DNA from: Mesoflavibacter sp037029465
Lineage (GTDB): Bacteria > Bacteroidota > Bacteroidia > Flavobacteriales > Flavobacteriaceae
Length of the DNA stretch: 64,000 nt
Assembly: GCF_037029465.1 (NCBI RefSeq)
Contig: NZ_JAYMEM010000001.1
Coordinates: 1 to 64,000, forward strand
Direction of reading: 5' to 3'
Positions within the stretch are counted from its first letter, which is position 1; every line of letters begins with the position of its first letter. Positions 17,743-26,163 of the stretch are shown here, in pieces. The translations under genes were made by a program, and so were the position numbers. The notes under the pieces are model-generated. The model ran no database searches. It was not told the origin of the DNA and saw nothing but the letters and a program-made list of their open reading frames with translations.

Positions 17743-19407
17743 TTAATATGCTGAGTTATGAACGTTTGCAATTGCTCTTCCTGATGGCTCATTCATTTTT
17801 TTAAATGCTTCGTCCCATTCTAAAGCTGTTGCTGTGCTACAAGCCACACTTGCTTCTTGCGGTACACTTAATGCTGCTGCATCACTTGGGAAGTGCTCTT
17901 CAAAAATTGAACGGTAGTAAAACTCTTCTTTGTTTTGTGGCGTTTGGATAGGGAAACGGTATTTTGCATTTTCCATTTGTTCATCCGAAACTTCTTTATT
18001 TACAATTTCTTTTAAAGTATCTATCCAGCTATAACCTACACCATCACTAAATTGCTCTTTTTGTCTCCAAGCAACGCTTTCTGGTAACATATCTTCAAAT
18101 GCTTTACGGATAATCCATTTCTCCATACGCTCTCCGTTAATCATTTTGTCTTGTGGGTTTAAACTCATGGCTACGTCCATAAATTCTTTATCCAAAAAAG
18201 GTACACGACCTTCAATTCCCCAAGCAGCTAAACTTTTGTTTGCTCGTAAACAATCGTACATATGTAGTTTATCGATTTTACGTACTGTTTCTTCATGAAA
18301 TTCTTTTGCGTTTGGCGCTTTATGAAAGTATAAATAACCTCCAAAAATTTCGTCTGCTCCTTCTCCTGAAAGTACCATTTTGATTCCCATAGATTTAATA
18401 ACTCTAGCCATTAAATACATTGGTGTTGAAGAACGTATAGTGGTAATATCATAAGTTTCTATGTTATAAATCACATCTTTAATAGCATCTAAACCTTCTT
18501 GAATTGTGAATTTAATTTCATGATGAACAGTACCAATATGATCTGCCACTTTTTGTGCTGCCGCTAAATCTGGCGAACCTTCTAAACCAACAGAAAAACT
18601 ATGTAATTGCGGATACCAAGCTGCTTGCTTATCATCACTTTCTACTCGTAATTGCGCATATTTTTTTGCAATTGCAGATGTTACAGAACTATCTAATCCA
18701 CCAGATAACAATACACCGTATGGTACATCACTCATTAACTGTCTTTTTACAGCAGCTTCTAATGCTTCTTTTACTTTTGCAATACTGGTTTCGTTGTCTT
18801 TTACATTATCGTACTCTCTCCAATCTCTTTTCCACCATTTAACAAACTCGCCATCTTTACTTGACATGTAGTGACCTGGAGGAAATAATTCAATTTTAGT
18901 ACAAATACCTTCTAATGCTTTTAGTTCTGAAGCTACATAAAAAGTTCCGTTTTGATCCCAACCTATGTATAATGGAATAATTCCCATGTGGTCTCTTGCA
19001 ATAAAATATTCGTCTTTTTCGGTGTCGTAAATAGCAAAACCGAAAATTCCGTTCATTTCATCTACAAAATCAACACCTTTTTCTTGATAAAGCGCTAAAA
19101 TGACTTCGCAATCACTTTGAGTTTGAAAATCGTATTCACCTTCAAATTGCTTACGTAACTCTCTGTGGTTATAAATTTCTCCGTTAGCCGCCAAAACTAA
19201 TTTTTTATCTGGGCTAAATAAAGGTTGCTTACCAGAAGCTGGATCTACAATAGCAAGACGCTCGTGCGCCATAATAGCCTTATCGTCACTGTAAATACCT
19301 GACCAATCTGGTCCACGGTGACGAATAGTTTTTGACATTTCTAATATTTGAGGTCTTAAATCTTCACTTTTCTGTTTTAAATCGAAAGCACATACTATTC
19401 CACACAT
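17743..19407 (-). CDS. asnB: Asparagine synthase (glutamine-hydrolysing), class B
   Basis: Makes asparagine from aspartate, glutamine and ATP. The start is fixed at ATG 19407 because the catalytic cysteine must be residue 2 (MCGIVCAFD) after methionine removal; the longer frame to 19449 is rejected. The N-terminal glutaminase domain shows RHRGPDWSG, HERLAIVDP and NGEIYNH; the synthetase domain has the ATP pyrophosphatase loop LLSGGLDSSV and LSGEGADEIFGGY. At 554 residues it matches the AsnB type. It is transcribed alone; a weak CATATTTG box lies about 40 bases before the start. Confidence 0.97.
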   Translation of the reverse strand: MCGIVCAFDLKQKSEDLRPQILEMSKTIRHRGPDWSGIYSDDKAIMAHERLAIVDPASGKQPLFSPDKKLVLAANGEIYNHRELRKQFEGEYDFQTQSDCEVILALYQEKGVDFVDEMNGIFGFAIYDTEKDEYFIARDHMGIIPLYIGWDQNGTFYVASELKALEGICTKIELFPPGHYMSSKDGEFVKWWKRDWREYDNVKDNETSIAKVKEALEAAVKRQLMSDVPYGVLLSGGLDSSVTSAIAKKYAQLRVESDDKQAAWYPQLHSFSVGLEGSPDLAAAQKVADHIGTVHHEIKFTIQEGLDAIKDVIYNIETYDITTIRSSTPMYLMARVIKSMGIKMVLSGEGADEIFGGYLYFHKAPNAKEFHEETVRKIDKLHMYDCLRANKSLAAWGIEGRVPFLDKEFMDVAMSLNPQDKMINGERMEKWIIRKAFEDMLPESVAWRQKEQFSDGVGYSWIDTLKEIVNKEVSDEQMENAKYRFPIQTPQNKEEFYYRSIFEEHFPSDAAALSVPQEASVACSTATALEWDEAFKKMNEPSGRAIANVHNSAY

Positions 19408-19591
19408 AATCTTATATTTTAAATCGTTTGTTACTAATTGATATAGCAAATATGAATTTAATGTTTCATTATTAAAACAATAAACAGTATTACGCTTACA
19501 TTTTAAAACAAATAATTATAATATTGATTAAAATTGAAATCTAAGAATAGTAAAATATCAAATTTTAGTTGAAATATGTGAGTTTAACCAT

Positions 19592-20140
19592 TTAAACCTT
19601 TAAATGCCCCCAATTTTCGCCAGTTTTTATTCGGTGCAATTGCATCTCTGAAACGCCAAACTGCTTTGCTAAGATTTTTAAACGTGTACGTCTATTAGGA
19701 TCTAACAGTTTTTTCTTAAGTCGTAGTGCTTGAGTTTCCGTCAGTTTAGAGTATTTAATAACGTTGTTTTTGGCAATAAATTCTGGGTTTTTGAATTGGT
19801 GAAGTTCTTTTTCTCTTTTAGTTGCCCATTTTAAGTTTTCAACTTTATTATTCGATTTATCATAATTTAAATGAATAACAAACTTGGCATCTTCTGGTTT
19901 TTTTAAAAAATGCTGAGCCACTATTTTATGAGTATATCTAGACGTTTTTGTTCCTTTTTTTTTAACAACAGGAACAGTATTATACCCATTTATAGAATAT
20001 TGTTTTTCTATTAAAATATCTTTACCGTCGACCACCTTTATTAGTCTTCCGTAGTTGGATATTTTAAATGTCATGTTTTCGGAGATATCATCGTCAAAGA
20101 CAACATCTTTCCACTTTTCATTGTAGTAATTTCTAATCAT
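19592..20140 (-). CDS. NUMOD4/HNH endonuclease-like protein with C-terminal helix-turn-helix
   Basis: A 182-residue protein in three parts. Residues 5-45 (NEKWKDVVFD with FKISNYGRLIKV) match the NUMOD4 motif of HNH homing endonucleases. Residues 75-115 have the HNH-like core (THKIVAQHFL, FVIHLNYDKSNNKVENLKW). Residues 130-180 (QALRLKKKL, KILAKQFGVSEMQLHRIKTG) form a helix-turn-helix like NUMOD1. The canonical second histidine (HINH or HLDH) reads HLNYDK, so nuclease activity is doubtful. It is not inserted within another gene and lies between asnB and queE. It may be a domesticated DNA-binding protein; this is inference. Confidence 0.75.
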   Translation of the reverse strand: MIRNYYNEKWKDVVFDDDISENMTFKISNYGRLIKVVDGKDILIEKQYSINGYNTVPVVKKKGTKTSRYTHKIVAQHFLKKPEDAKFVIHLNYDKSNNKVENLKWATKREKELHQFKNPEFIAKNNVIKYSKLTETQALRLKKKLLDPNRRTRLKILAKQFGVSEMQLHRIKTGENWGHLKV

Positions 20141-20207
20141 ATTGTATCACATTTACACACTTAATAATATACACTATGATTAATAGCTTGATGCTAATTT
20201 ACTAAAT

Positions 20208-20837
20208 TTAAGGGATATTTAGGTATTTATGAGTTTGTAAAGAGACTTTCCACTTAGGGTTAGCCATCACGTAATCAACTATTAAAGGTATCATTTTATC
20301 ACGCTTACTCCACTCTGGTTGCATGTACAAAATGCAGTTATCATTGACTTTAGCCGCTTGTTCTTCTGCAAATTTAAAGTCGTCTTTATTATAAATTATC
20401 ACTTTAAGTTCGTCTGCTTTATCGTAAACTTTTTGTGTAGGTAATTTCATCTTTTTTGGAGATAAGCATATCCAATCCCACTCGCCTGTTAACTCATAAG
20501 CACCAGAAGTTTCTATATGAATTTTACAACCTTCAGCTTTTAATTGCTTGGTAAGTTCGGTCATATCCCAAGTTAAAGGTTCTCCACCAGTAACAACAAC
20601 TGTATCGCTGTATTTTTTAGCATTAGCAACAATTGTTTCTGTTTTAGTTGGTGGATGCAAATCTGCTATCCAACTTTCTTTAACATCACACCAATGACAA
20701 CCTACATCACAACCGCCAATACGCACAAAATATGCAGCAGTTCCTTTATGGTATCCTTCACCTTGAATGGTATAAAACTCTTCCATTAAAGGCAACATTA
20801 ACCCTTTGTTTACTAAGTCTTGAATCTCTTGCTTCAT
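20208..20837 (-). CDS. queE: 7-carboxy-7-deazaguanine synthase
   Basis: Radical SAM enzyme that contracts 6-carboxytetrahydropterin to 7-carboxy-7-deazaguanine on the way to queuosine. The iron-sulfur cysteines are C43, C47 and C50 in GGCDVGCHWCD, with FYTIQGEGYHKGTAAYFVR before them and VVTGGEPLTW and IHIETSGAYE after. ATG 20837 is preferred to the TTG nine bases upstream because it fits the family N-terminus, and because a -7 box overlaps the TTG. The product has 209 residues. FolE, in this same window, supplies the precursor of the pathway. Confidence 0.94.
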   Translation of the reverse strand: MKQEIQDLVNKGLMLPLMEEFYTIQGEGYHKGTAAYFVRIGGCDVGCHWCDVKESWIADLHPPTKTETIVANAKKYSDTVVVTGGEPLTWDMTELTKQLKAEGCKIHIETSGAYELTGEWDWICLSPKKMKLPTQKVYDKADELKVIIYNKDDFKFAEEQAAKVNDNCILYMQPEWSKRDKMIPLIVDYVMANPKWKVSLQTHKYLNIP

Positions 20838-20843
20838 AGCTTG

Positions 20844-20851
20844 CAAAGATA
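20844..20851 (-). promoter_or_regulatory. -7 box directly before queE
   Basis: TATCTTTG on the minus strand ends six bases before the queE ATG at 20837, so the transcript would have little or no leader. No TTG is found at the usual distance upstream. Confidence 0.45.
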
Positions 20852-20941
20852 GAGTTATCTATTGAAACTATTGAATATTTAAACCTGAAAGTTGTTAAAG
20901 AATTAACCTAAGATTATTATTTTTACCTAAATTTTTTTAAA

Positions 20942-22459
20942 ATGAGTAGACAAGACGACTTTTTTAACCACATCACCGAAGGTAACACCTGCAAAGGAGA
21001 TTATATTACCCTTGGTTCTGCCATGTTAGATGGTGAAACATTAACAAACGCATACGTAAATGTACCTTTAAAAACTATGAATAGACATGGGTTAATAGCT
21101 GGTGCTACTGGTACAGGAAAAACAAAAACACTTCAAGTTTTAGCTGAAAATTTAAGCGAAAAAGGTGTACCTGTTTTGTTAATGGATATTAAAGGTGACT
21201 TAAGCGGTATTGCCCAACCAAGCCCTGGTCATGTTAAGATTGACGAACGTATGGAAAAAATAGGTCTAGCTTTTGAACCAAAAAGTTTTCCTGTTGAAAT
21301 AATGAGTCTTTCTGAACAAAATGGAGTAAGACTTCGTGCTACGATTAGCGAGTTTGGTCCAGTACTAATTTCAAGGATTTTAGACTTAACCGAAACGCAA
21401 GCTGGTATTGTTGCTGTTATTTTTAAATATTGTGATGATAACAAACTACCACTACTAGATTTAAAAGATTTTAAAAAGATTTTGCAATATGCTACCGATG
21501 AAGGTAAAGACGAATTTAAAGAAGCCTACGGAAGAATAAGCACAGCGTCTACAGGTGCAATTCTTAGAAAAATAATAGAAATAGAGCAACAAGGCGGCGA
21601 TTTGTTTTTCGGCGAAAAGAGTTTTGATGTAGAAGATCTAGTACGCACAACACGTGATGGTCGTGGTTATATCAATATTATTAGGTTAACAGATATACAA
21701 GATAGACCTAAATTATTTTCAACATTTATGTTAAGTCTATTGGCAGAAATCTATGAGACTTTTCCTGAAAAAGGAGATGCAGATAGACCTGAATTAATTA
21801 TGTTTATAGATGAAGCGCATTTAATTTTTGACCAAGCCTCCAAAGCCTTATTAAACCAAATTGAAAGTATTGTAAAACTAATACGTAGTAAAGGTATTGG
21901 TATTTATTTTGTAACTCAAAACCCAACCGATGTTCCAGAAGGTGTTTTAAGTCAGTTAGGTTTAAAAATTCAACATGCTTTACGCGCGTTTACTGCAAAA
22001 GACAGAAAAGCTATCAAGTTAACAGCTCAAAACTATCCAGATACAGATTATTACGATACCGCCGAAGTATTAACCGCTTTAGGAACAGGTGAAGCGCTAG
22101 TTTCTGCTTTAAACGAAAAAGGAAGACCAACACCTTTAGCTGCAATCATGATGCGTGCACCAATGAGTAGAATGGACGTTTTAACAGATACCGAATTAAA
22201 AAATCTGTTAGACGATTCTAAATTAGTTTTAAAATATAACGAAACTATAGATAGAGAAAGCGCATATGAAATGCTTAACGAGAAAATTGAAAAAGCAGAA
22301 ATAGCTAAAGCAAAAGAAGAAGCAAGAGAAGAAAAAGAAAAAGCGTCTAAAAAAACCTCAACCAGAAAAAGTACAAGACAAAATCCAATTATAAAGGTAT
22401 TAACCAGCGCAACTTTTATTAGAGCTGCATTTGGCATACTTAAAAAAGTAATAAAATAA
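20942..22459 (+). CDS. HerA-like P-loop ATPase (DUF853, YjgR family)
   Basis: This 505-residue protein belongs to the DUF853/YjgR group of HerA/FtsK-type ATPases. Walker A is GATGTGKT at residues 54-61, Walker B is ELIMFIDEAHLIF, and the family phrases MDIKGDLSGIAQPSPGH and GIYFVTQNPTDVPEGVLSQLG are present. The C-terminal 80 residues form a lysine- and glutamate-rich coiled coil (KIEKAEIAKAKEEAREEKEK) and a basic tail. The biological role of the family is poorly defined. It is the first gene of a six-gene run with short gaps. Confidence 0.92.
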   Translation: MSRQDDFFNHITEGNTCKGDYITLGSAMLDGETLTNAYVNVPLKTMNRHGLIAGATGTGKTKTLQVLAENLSEKGVPVLLMDIKGDLSGIAQPSPGHVKIDERMEKIGLAFEPKSFPVEIMSLSEQNGVRLRATISEFGPVLISRILDLTETQAGIVAVIFKYCDDNKLPLLDLKDFKKILQYATDEGKDEFKEAYGRISTASTGAILRKIIEIEQQGGDLFFGEKSFDVEDLVRTTRDGRGYINIIRLTDIQDRPKLFSTFMLSLLAEIYETFPEKGDADRPELIMFIDEAHLIFDQASKALLNQIESIVKLIRSKGIGIYFVTQNPTDVPEGVLSQLGLKIQHALRAFTAKDRKAIKLTAQNYPDTDYYDTAEVLTALGTGEALVSALNEKGRPTPLAAIMMRAPMSRMDVLTDTELKNLLDDSKLVLKYNETIDRESAYEMLNEKIEKAEIAKAKEEAREEKEKASKKTSTRKSTRQNPIIKVLTSATFIRAAFGILKKVIK

Positions 22460-22474
22460 ATTTTTAAAGATTAT

Positions 22475-23026
22475 ATGAAAAAAACAATATTAGCCCTAAG
22501 TACCATTGCTATTTTAGCAACGTCTTGTAAAAATGATGCAGATTCTTTTTTAGTTAAAGAACAAAATATAGGTATGCTTACAGACAGCACGCAAGTAAAA
22601 GATTTAGATATCATTTTTGCTAAAGATTCAATAGTAAAACCTATTGCTGGTGATGAATTTGCAGGTTCTGTAAACACTATAGAAGTTTATGAAAAAGGCG
22701 GCAAACACTTACTATCTATTACACCAAAACAAGCTTTAGATAGCACTTCTACTATTTCAATTGTAAAATTTAAAGATCCAAGATATAAAACTGAAAAAGG
22801 TGTTAACAGCTTAAGTACTTTTGAAGATATAGAAAAAAATTACACCATTTCTAAAATTCAAAATTCATTTAAAAGCGCTTCTGTTTTTGTAAAAGGAAGC
22901 AAAATGATGTTTCTATTTGATAAAAATGATTTGCCTGCAGAATTTAAATTTGACATCACAAAAACTATAGAACCTGCAAACATACCAAGCAAAGCAAAAA
23001 TTAAACATTTTATGATTGGTTGGTAA
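22475..23026 (+). CDS. Lipoprotein of unknown function
   Basis: The 183-residue product has a lipobox (MKKTILALSTIAILATSC, lipidated Cys18, then KNDADS). The mature part resembles two repeats of a small beta-rich unit around KDLDIIFAKDSIVKP and VNTIEVYEKGGKHLLSITP, ending in KIKHFMIGW. No family was recognised with confidence; similar small lipoproteins are common in flavobacteria. It follows the HerA-like gene by 15 bases and is likely in its transcript. Confidence 0.75.
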   Translation: MKKTILALSTIAILATSCKNDADSFLVKEQNIGMLTDSTQVKDLDIIFAKDSIVKPIAGDEFAGSVNTIEVYEKGGKHLLSITPKQALDSTSTISIVKFKDPRYKTEKGVNSLSTFEDIEKNYTISKIQNSFKSASVFVKGSKMMFLFDKNDLPAEFKFDITKTIEPANIPSKAKIKHFMIGW

Positions 23027-23043
23027 TGTTTAAACTTTAAATC

Positions 23044-23442
23044 ATGAGTGTTATCGAGTTTAAAAATTCTAAAAAGAAAAAAGCAAATCTTATTGCTGCT
23101 GTTTTATGGATCATTTACTCTATTGCCATGTTTTATTATGACAGTAAAAACTCTATATGGTATAAATATCTCGGTATTCCATTAGTTATCTTTTATGTTT
23201 TAGCATATTTTTTAGACAAAGGAATAATCTATCAAATAGATAACAACATAATTAAAACTAAAGGTCTTTTCAGCAAATCTTTTGATTTAAATGATTTGAA
23301 AAGAATTAACAGAAACCAACACGGAATACGATTAATTTCTGATCAACAAAATGATTTTAGAATAGAAAAATCTTTTCTTACAATTGAAGATTACAACGCT
23401 CTAGAAAGCATATTGAAAACCTATGAAAAAGTTACTGAATAA
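23044..23442 (+). CDS. Small membrane protein with PH-like C-terminal domain
   Basis: Two membrane helices (about residues 17-33, LIAAVLWIIYSIAMFYY, and 42-58, YLGIPLVIFYVLAYFL) are followed by a short cytoplasmic beta-rich domain (IIYQIDNNIIKTKGLFSKSF, ISDQQNDFRIEKSFLT) and a final helix. The layout resembles bacterial PH-like (EbsA/YdbT-type) membrane proteins; this is a tentative structural reading. Its stop codon overlaps the start of the cupin gene by one base (TAATG), so the two are translationally coupled. Confidence 0.7.
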   Translation: MSVIEFKNSKKKKANLIAAVLWIIYSIAMFYYDSKNSIWYKYLGIPLVIFYVLAYFLDKGIIYQIDNNIIKTKGLFSKSFDLNDLKRINRNQHGIRLISDQQNDFRIEKSFLTIEDYNALESILKTYEKVTE

Positions 23443-23804
23443 TGAAAAAATACACCATACAAAATAGTCCATTTGTTGTTCCAACGACTGACGGAAAACT
23501 AATAGAAGAACATTTTGGGCAAGCTACAGATGAAAATAAAGATATTAGCATTGCACATATGATTGCACCTGCTGGTTGGTCAGAACCTTTTCAAACACCA
23601 GAATTCGATGAATTTACGTATATTATAAAAGGTAAAAAGCAATTTATTATTGAAGATGAAACCGTAGTTTTAGAAGCTGGACAATCTATTAAAATTGAAA
23701 GAAACACAAGAGTACAATACTCTAACCCTTTTACGGTAGCTTGTGAGTATATTTCTATCTGCACACCAGCATTTTCAATGGATTTAGTGCACAGAGAAGA
23801 CTAA
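23442..23804 (+). CDS. Cupin-domain protein
   Basis: A single-domain cupin of 120 residues. The two conserved cupin motifs are visible: PEFDEFTYIIKGKKQFIIED in place of the usual G-X5-HXH-X3-E-X6-G block, and AGQSIKIERNTRVQYSNPF for the second. The first motif lacks the typical pair of histidines, so metal binding and enzymatic activity are uncertain. Substrate unknown. It is coupled to the preceding membrane protein. Confidence 0.85.
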   Translation: MKKYTIQNSPFVVPTTDGKLIEEHFGQATDENKDISIAHMIAPAGWSEPFQTPEFDEFTYIIKGKKQFIIEDETVVLEAGQSIKIERNTRVQYSNPFTVACEYISICTPAFSMDLVHRED

Positions 23805-23809
23805 TAAAA

Positions 23810-24649
23810 ATGAAAAAAATATTCAAAAAAGCTTTGCCAAAAATAATTGGCACATCGCTAAACACCATAAGTCATGTAGCACCAAAATACGCTAGTACAA
23901 AAGCATTAAATTTATTTGCTACGCCACGTAAAGGTCGTTTAAACCAAAAGCATAAAGACTTTTTAGACAAAGCAGAACAATCTACTTTAAAGTATCAAGA
24001 TTATACCATTCAAACCTATCGATGGAAAGGAGAAAAACAAACCATTTTATTAGCGCATGGTTGGGAAAGTAATACTTACCGTTGGAAATCTTTAATCAAT
24101 AAATTACACCAAAACGGACATAATATTATTGCGTTAGATGCTCCAGCACATGGGCAATCAAGTGGTACGCAATTTAACGCTATTTTGTATTCAGAGTTTA
24201 TTAATGTTGTTGCCTCTCATTATCAACCAACTGTTATTGTTGGTCATTCGGTTGGCGGTATGGCTACGGTATTTTTTCAGTATAAATATCAATTAAAAAG
24301 TATTGAAAAACTGGTATTACTTGGCGCGCCTTCAGAGTTTACCAAAATTTTCAAAAATTACGTCAATATGCTAAGTTATAATCGTAAAATTGAAAATGGA
24401 TTAAACCGATTAGTAGTTGATAAATACGATAATGAACCTGCATTTTTTTCTTCAGCTAATTTTTCAAAAGATATTGAAGCCGAAGGATTAATTATTCATG
24501 ATAAATCTGACAAAATTATAGATTATGACGAAGCTGAATTAATTGCAAAACATTATAAAAATTCAACTTTAAAAACTACCGAAGGTTTTGGTCATAGCTT
24601 AAAACATGATAGCATTGACGACGAAATTTTAAACTTTATAAACAGCTAA
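23810..24649 (+). CDS. Alpha/beta hydrolase
   Basis: The catalytic nucleophile is Ser147 in the elbow IVGHSVGGMA; the oxyanion strand is LLAHGWESNTYRW, the aspartate probably lies in IIHDKSDKIIDYDEAE, and the histidine in EGFGHSLKHD. ALDAPAHGQSSG follows strand 4, as in esterases and lipases of this fold. The N-terminal 50 residues are basic (KKIFKKALPKIIG). The 279-residue length fits. The substrate cannot be predicted. It is the fifth gene of the HerA-like run. Confidence 0.9.
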   Translation: MKKIFKKALPKIIGTSLNTISHVAPKYASTKALNLFATPRKGRLNQKHKDFLDKAEQSTLKYQDYTIQTYRWKGEKQTILLAHGWESNTYRWKSLINKLHQNGHNIIALDAPAHGQSSGTQFNAILYSEFINVVASHYQPTVIVGHSVGGMATVFFQYKYQLKSIEKLVLLGAPSEFTKIFKNYVNMLSYNRKIENGLNRLVVDKYDNEPAFFSSANFSKDIEAEGLIIHDKSDKIIDYDEAELIAKHYKNSTLKTTEGFGHSLKHDSIDDEILNFINS

Positions 24650-24651
24650 TT

Positions 24652-25416
24652 TTGGAAGAACAATTAACAAGACTTAATAAATACCTTAGCGAAGCTGGTT
24701 ACTGCTCTCGTCGTGAAGCAGACAAACTTATTGATGCTGGTCGTGTAACAATCAATGGTGTTGTGCCAGAAATGGGTACAAAAGTAGCCCCAAATGATAT
24801 TGTTGCTGTAGATGGTGAGGTTATCAAAAATAACAAAGACAGTTTTGTTTATTTAGCATTTAATAAACCTGTTGGTATTGTTTGTACTACAGATACCAGA
24901 GTTGAAAAAGACAATATTATAGACTTTATTAATTATCCTAAACGTATCTTCCCTATTGGTCGTTTGGACAAACCTAGTGAAGGGTTAATTTTTTTAACTG
25001 ATGATGGAGACATTGTTAACAAAATTCTTCGCGCTAGCAACAATCACGAAAAAGAATATGTGGTTACCGTAGACAAACCTATTTCTCAAACATTTATAAA
25101 CCGAATGTCAAACGGAATACCTTTAGAAGAATTAGGTAAAACCACAAAAAAATGCAAGGTTAAAAAGTTAGACAGTCATACTTTCAATATTATTTTAACG
25201 CAAGGATTAAATCGTCAAATTAGACGTATGTGCGAGTATTTAGGTTACGAAGTACAAACCCTAAAACGTGTTAGAATAATGAACATAAAACTAGATGTCC
25301 CTGTTGGAAAGTATAGAGAATTCACTAAAGAAGAAATCAAAACTTTAAACACACTTTTAGAAGATTCAACTAAAACATTTCAAGCAAAACAATCTAGAAA
25401 CAGACGCAAAAATTAA
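24652..25416 (+). CDS. rluF: 23S rRNA pseudouridine synthase, RluF type
   Basis: RluF isomerises a uridine in domain V of 23S rRNA. Residues 1-60 are an S4 RNA-binding domain (LNKYLSEAGYCSRREADKLI), followed by the RsuA-type catalytic domain with aspartate in FPIGRLDKPSEGLIFLTDDG, near residue 105, and HEKEYVVTVDKPI and LNRQIRRMCEYLGYEV. These phrases match RluF better than RluB. The start codon is TTG at 24652, two bases past the hydrolase stop; no in-frame ATG exists before the S4 domain. The basic tail ends SRNRRKN. Confidence 0.93.
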   Translation: MEEQLTRLNKYLSEAGYCSRREADKLIDAGRVTINGVVPEMGTKVAPNDIVAVDGEVIKNNKDSFVYLAFNKPVGIVCTTDTRVEKDNIIDFINYPKRIFPIGRLDKPSEGLIFLTDDGDIVNKILRASNNHEKEYVVTVDKPISQTFINRMSNGIPLEELGKTTKKCKVKKLDSHTFNIILTQGLNRQIRRMCEYLGYEVQTLKRVRIMNIKLDVPVGKYREFTKEEIKTLNTLLEDSTKTFQAKQSRNRRKN

Positions 25417-25417
25417 T

Positions 25418-26113
25418 TTAGTTTTTCTTCTTTTTTAAAAAGAAAAAAGGCAGGTAAATTAACATAAAAGCTGGCACTAAAAGCAACTGCACTTTAATAA
25501 TATAATAAGGCCAATCTCCTAGGTAATCTAACACAGATCCTGAGATTGGTTTTTCATTTAAATAAGAATAATTTGCTTCTAAAAGATAGTTTACAACCAT
25601 TAAAACAATCATATAAAGTTGTAATACTAAAAAGGATTTAAAAACGCTTTTTAGTTTTGGTTTCATCTTTAAAACTACTATTGCGTAACTAATAATTATT
25701 AGTAACCCTAAGTGAACAATCCAATATCTAAAATAATCAAAAGATGGGAAACCAACTTCTATATCTGGTGTGATAACACCTTGCGATGTTCCTAAAATTA
25801 TCCAAAATAACAAAATCTCAAACAACCAGTATTTTCTTGATGTTGTAAAAACAAAAATGAACAACGCCATAAAACTGCACAAAAACAAAGGTAAATCTGC
25901 AGTAATATTATAATCCTCAAAACCTATTTGGTACAGATGAAATATTAGCATAAAACCAGATACAAAAACACCTAAATATTTAAATATTTTATACTGAACA
26001 GTTTCTTCTTGATTCAAAGAAAACCTGATTAGCAAAATAGTTAAAATTATAGCTAAAGCGATTGGTAGAAGATGCTCAAAACTTCCAAATAAGACACGTT
26101 GAGATAAAAGCAT
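25418..26113 (-). CDS. YwaF/TIGR02206-like integral membrane protein
   Basis: 231 residues with six or seven membrane helices. Family-like features are the early GSFEHLLPIALAI, the conserved polar loop NITADLPLFLCSF after helix 2, the segment WIILGTSQGVITPDI and the late ANYSYLNEKP with DYLGDWPYYI. The function of this family is unknown. It converges with rluF, with only a base between the stop codons. The ATG stands directly after the folD terminator stem, leaving no room for a normal leader. Confidence 0.8.
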   Translation of the reverse strand: MLLSQRVLFGSFEHLLPIALAIILTILLIRFSLNQEETVQYKIFKYLGVFVSGFMLIFHLYQIGFEDYNITADLPLFLCSFMALFIFVFTTSRKYWLFEILLFWIILGTSQGVITPDIEVGFPSFDYFRYWIVHLGLLIIISYAIVVLKMKPKLKSVFKSFLVLQLYMIVLMVVNYLLEANYSYLNEKPISGSVLDYLGDWPYYIIKVQLLLVPAFMLIYLPFFFLKKKKN

Positions 26114-26116
26114 AAA

Positions 26117-26141
26117 AAAACCTGAATTGAATTCAGGTTTT
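26117..26141 (-). terminator. folD terminator abutting the next start codon
   Basis: AAAACCTGAAT and ATTCAGGTTTT form an 11-base perfect stem with loop TGA. On the minus strand the T-run runs directly into the ATG of the YwaF-like gene (26111-26113). Confidence 0.85.
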
Positions 26142-26163
26142 AAAAATAGACATTTATTTTTTA

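Noticed and set aside
17743..19449. AsnB starting at 19449
   Set aside because: The catalytic cysteine has to follow the initiator methionine, which fixes the start at 19407.
19592..20140. Mobile intron or prophage remnant around the HNH gene
   Set aside because: Flanking genes asnB and queE are intact, and no integrase, repeats or attachment site are visible.
20942..22459. Conjugation or defence ATPase
   Set aside because: The sequence matches the chromosomal DUF853/YjgR group; no NurA-like, relaxase or mating-pore gene lies nearby.
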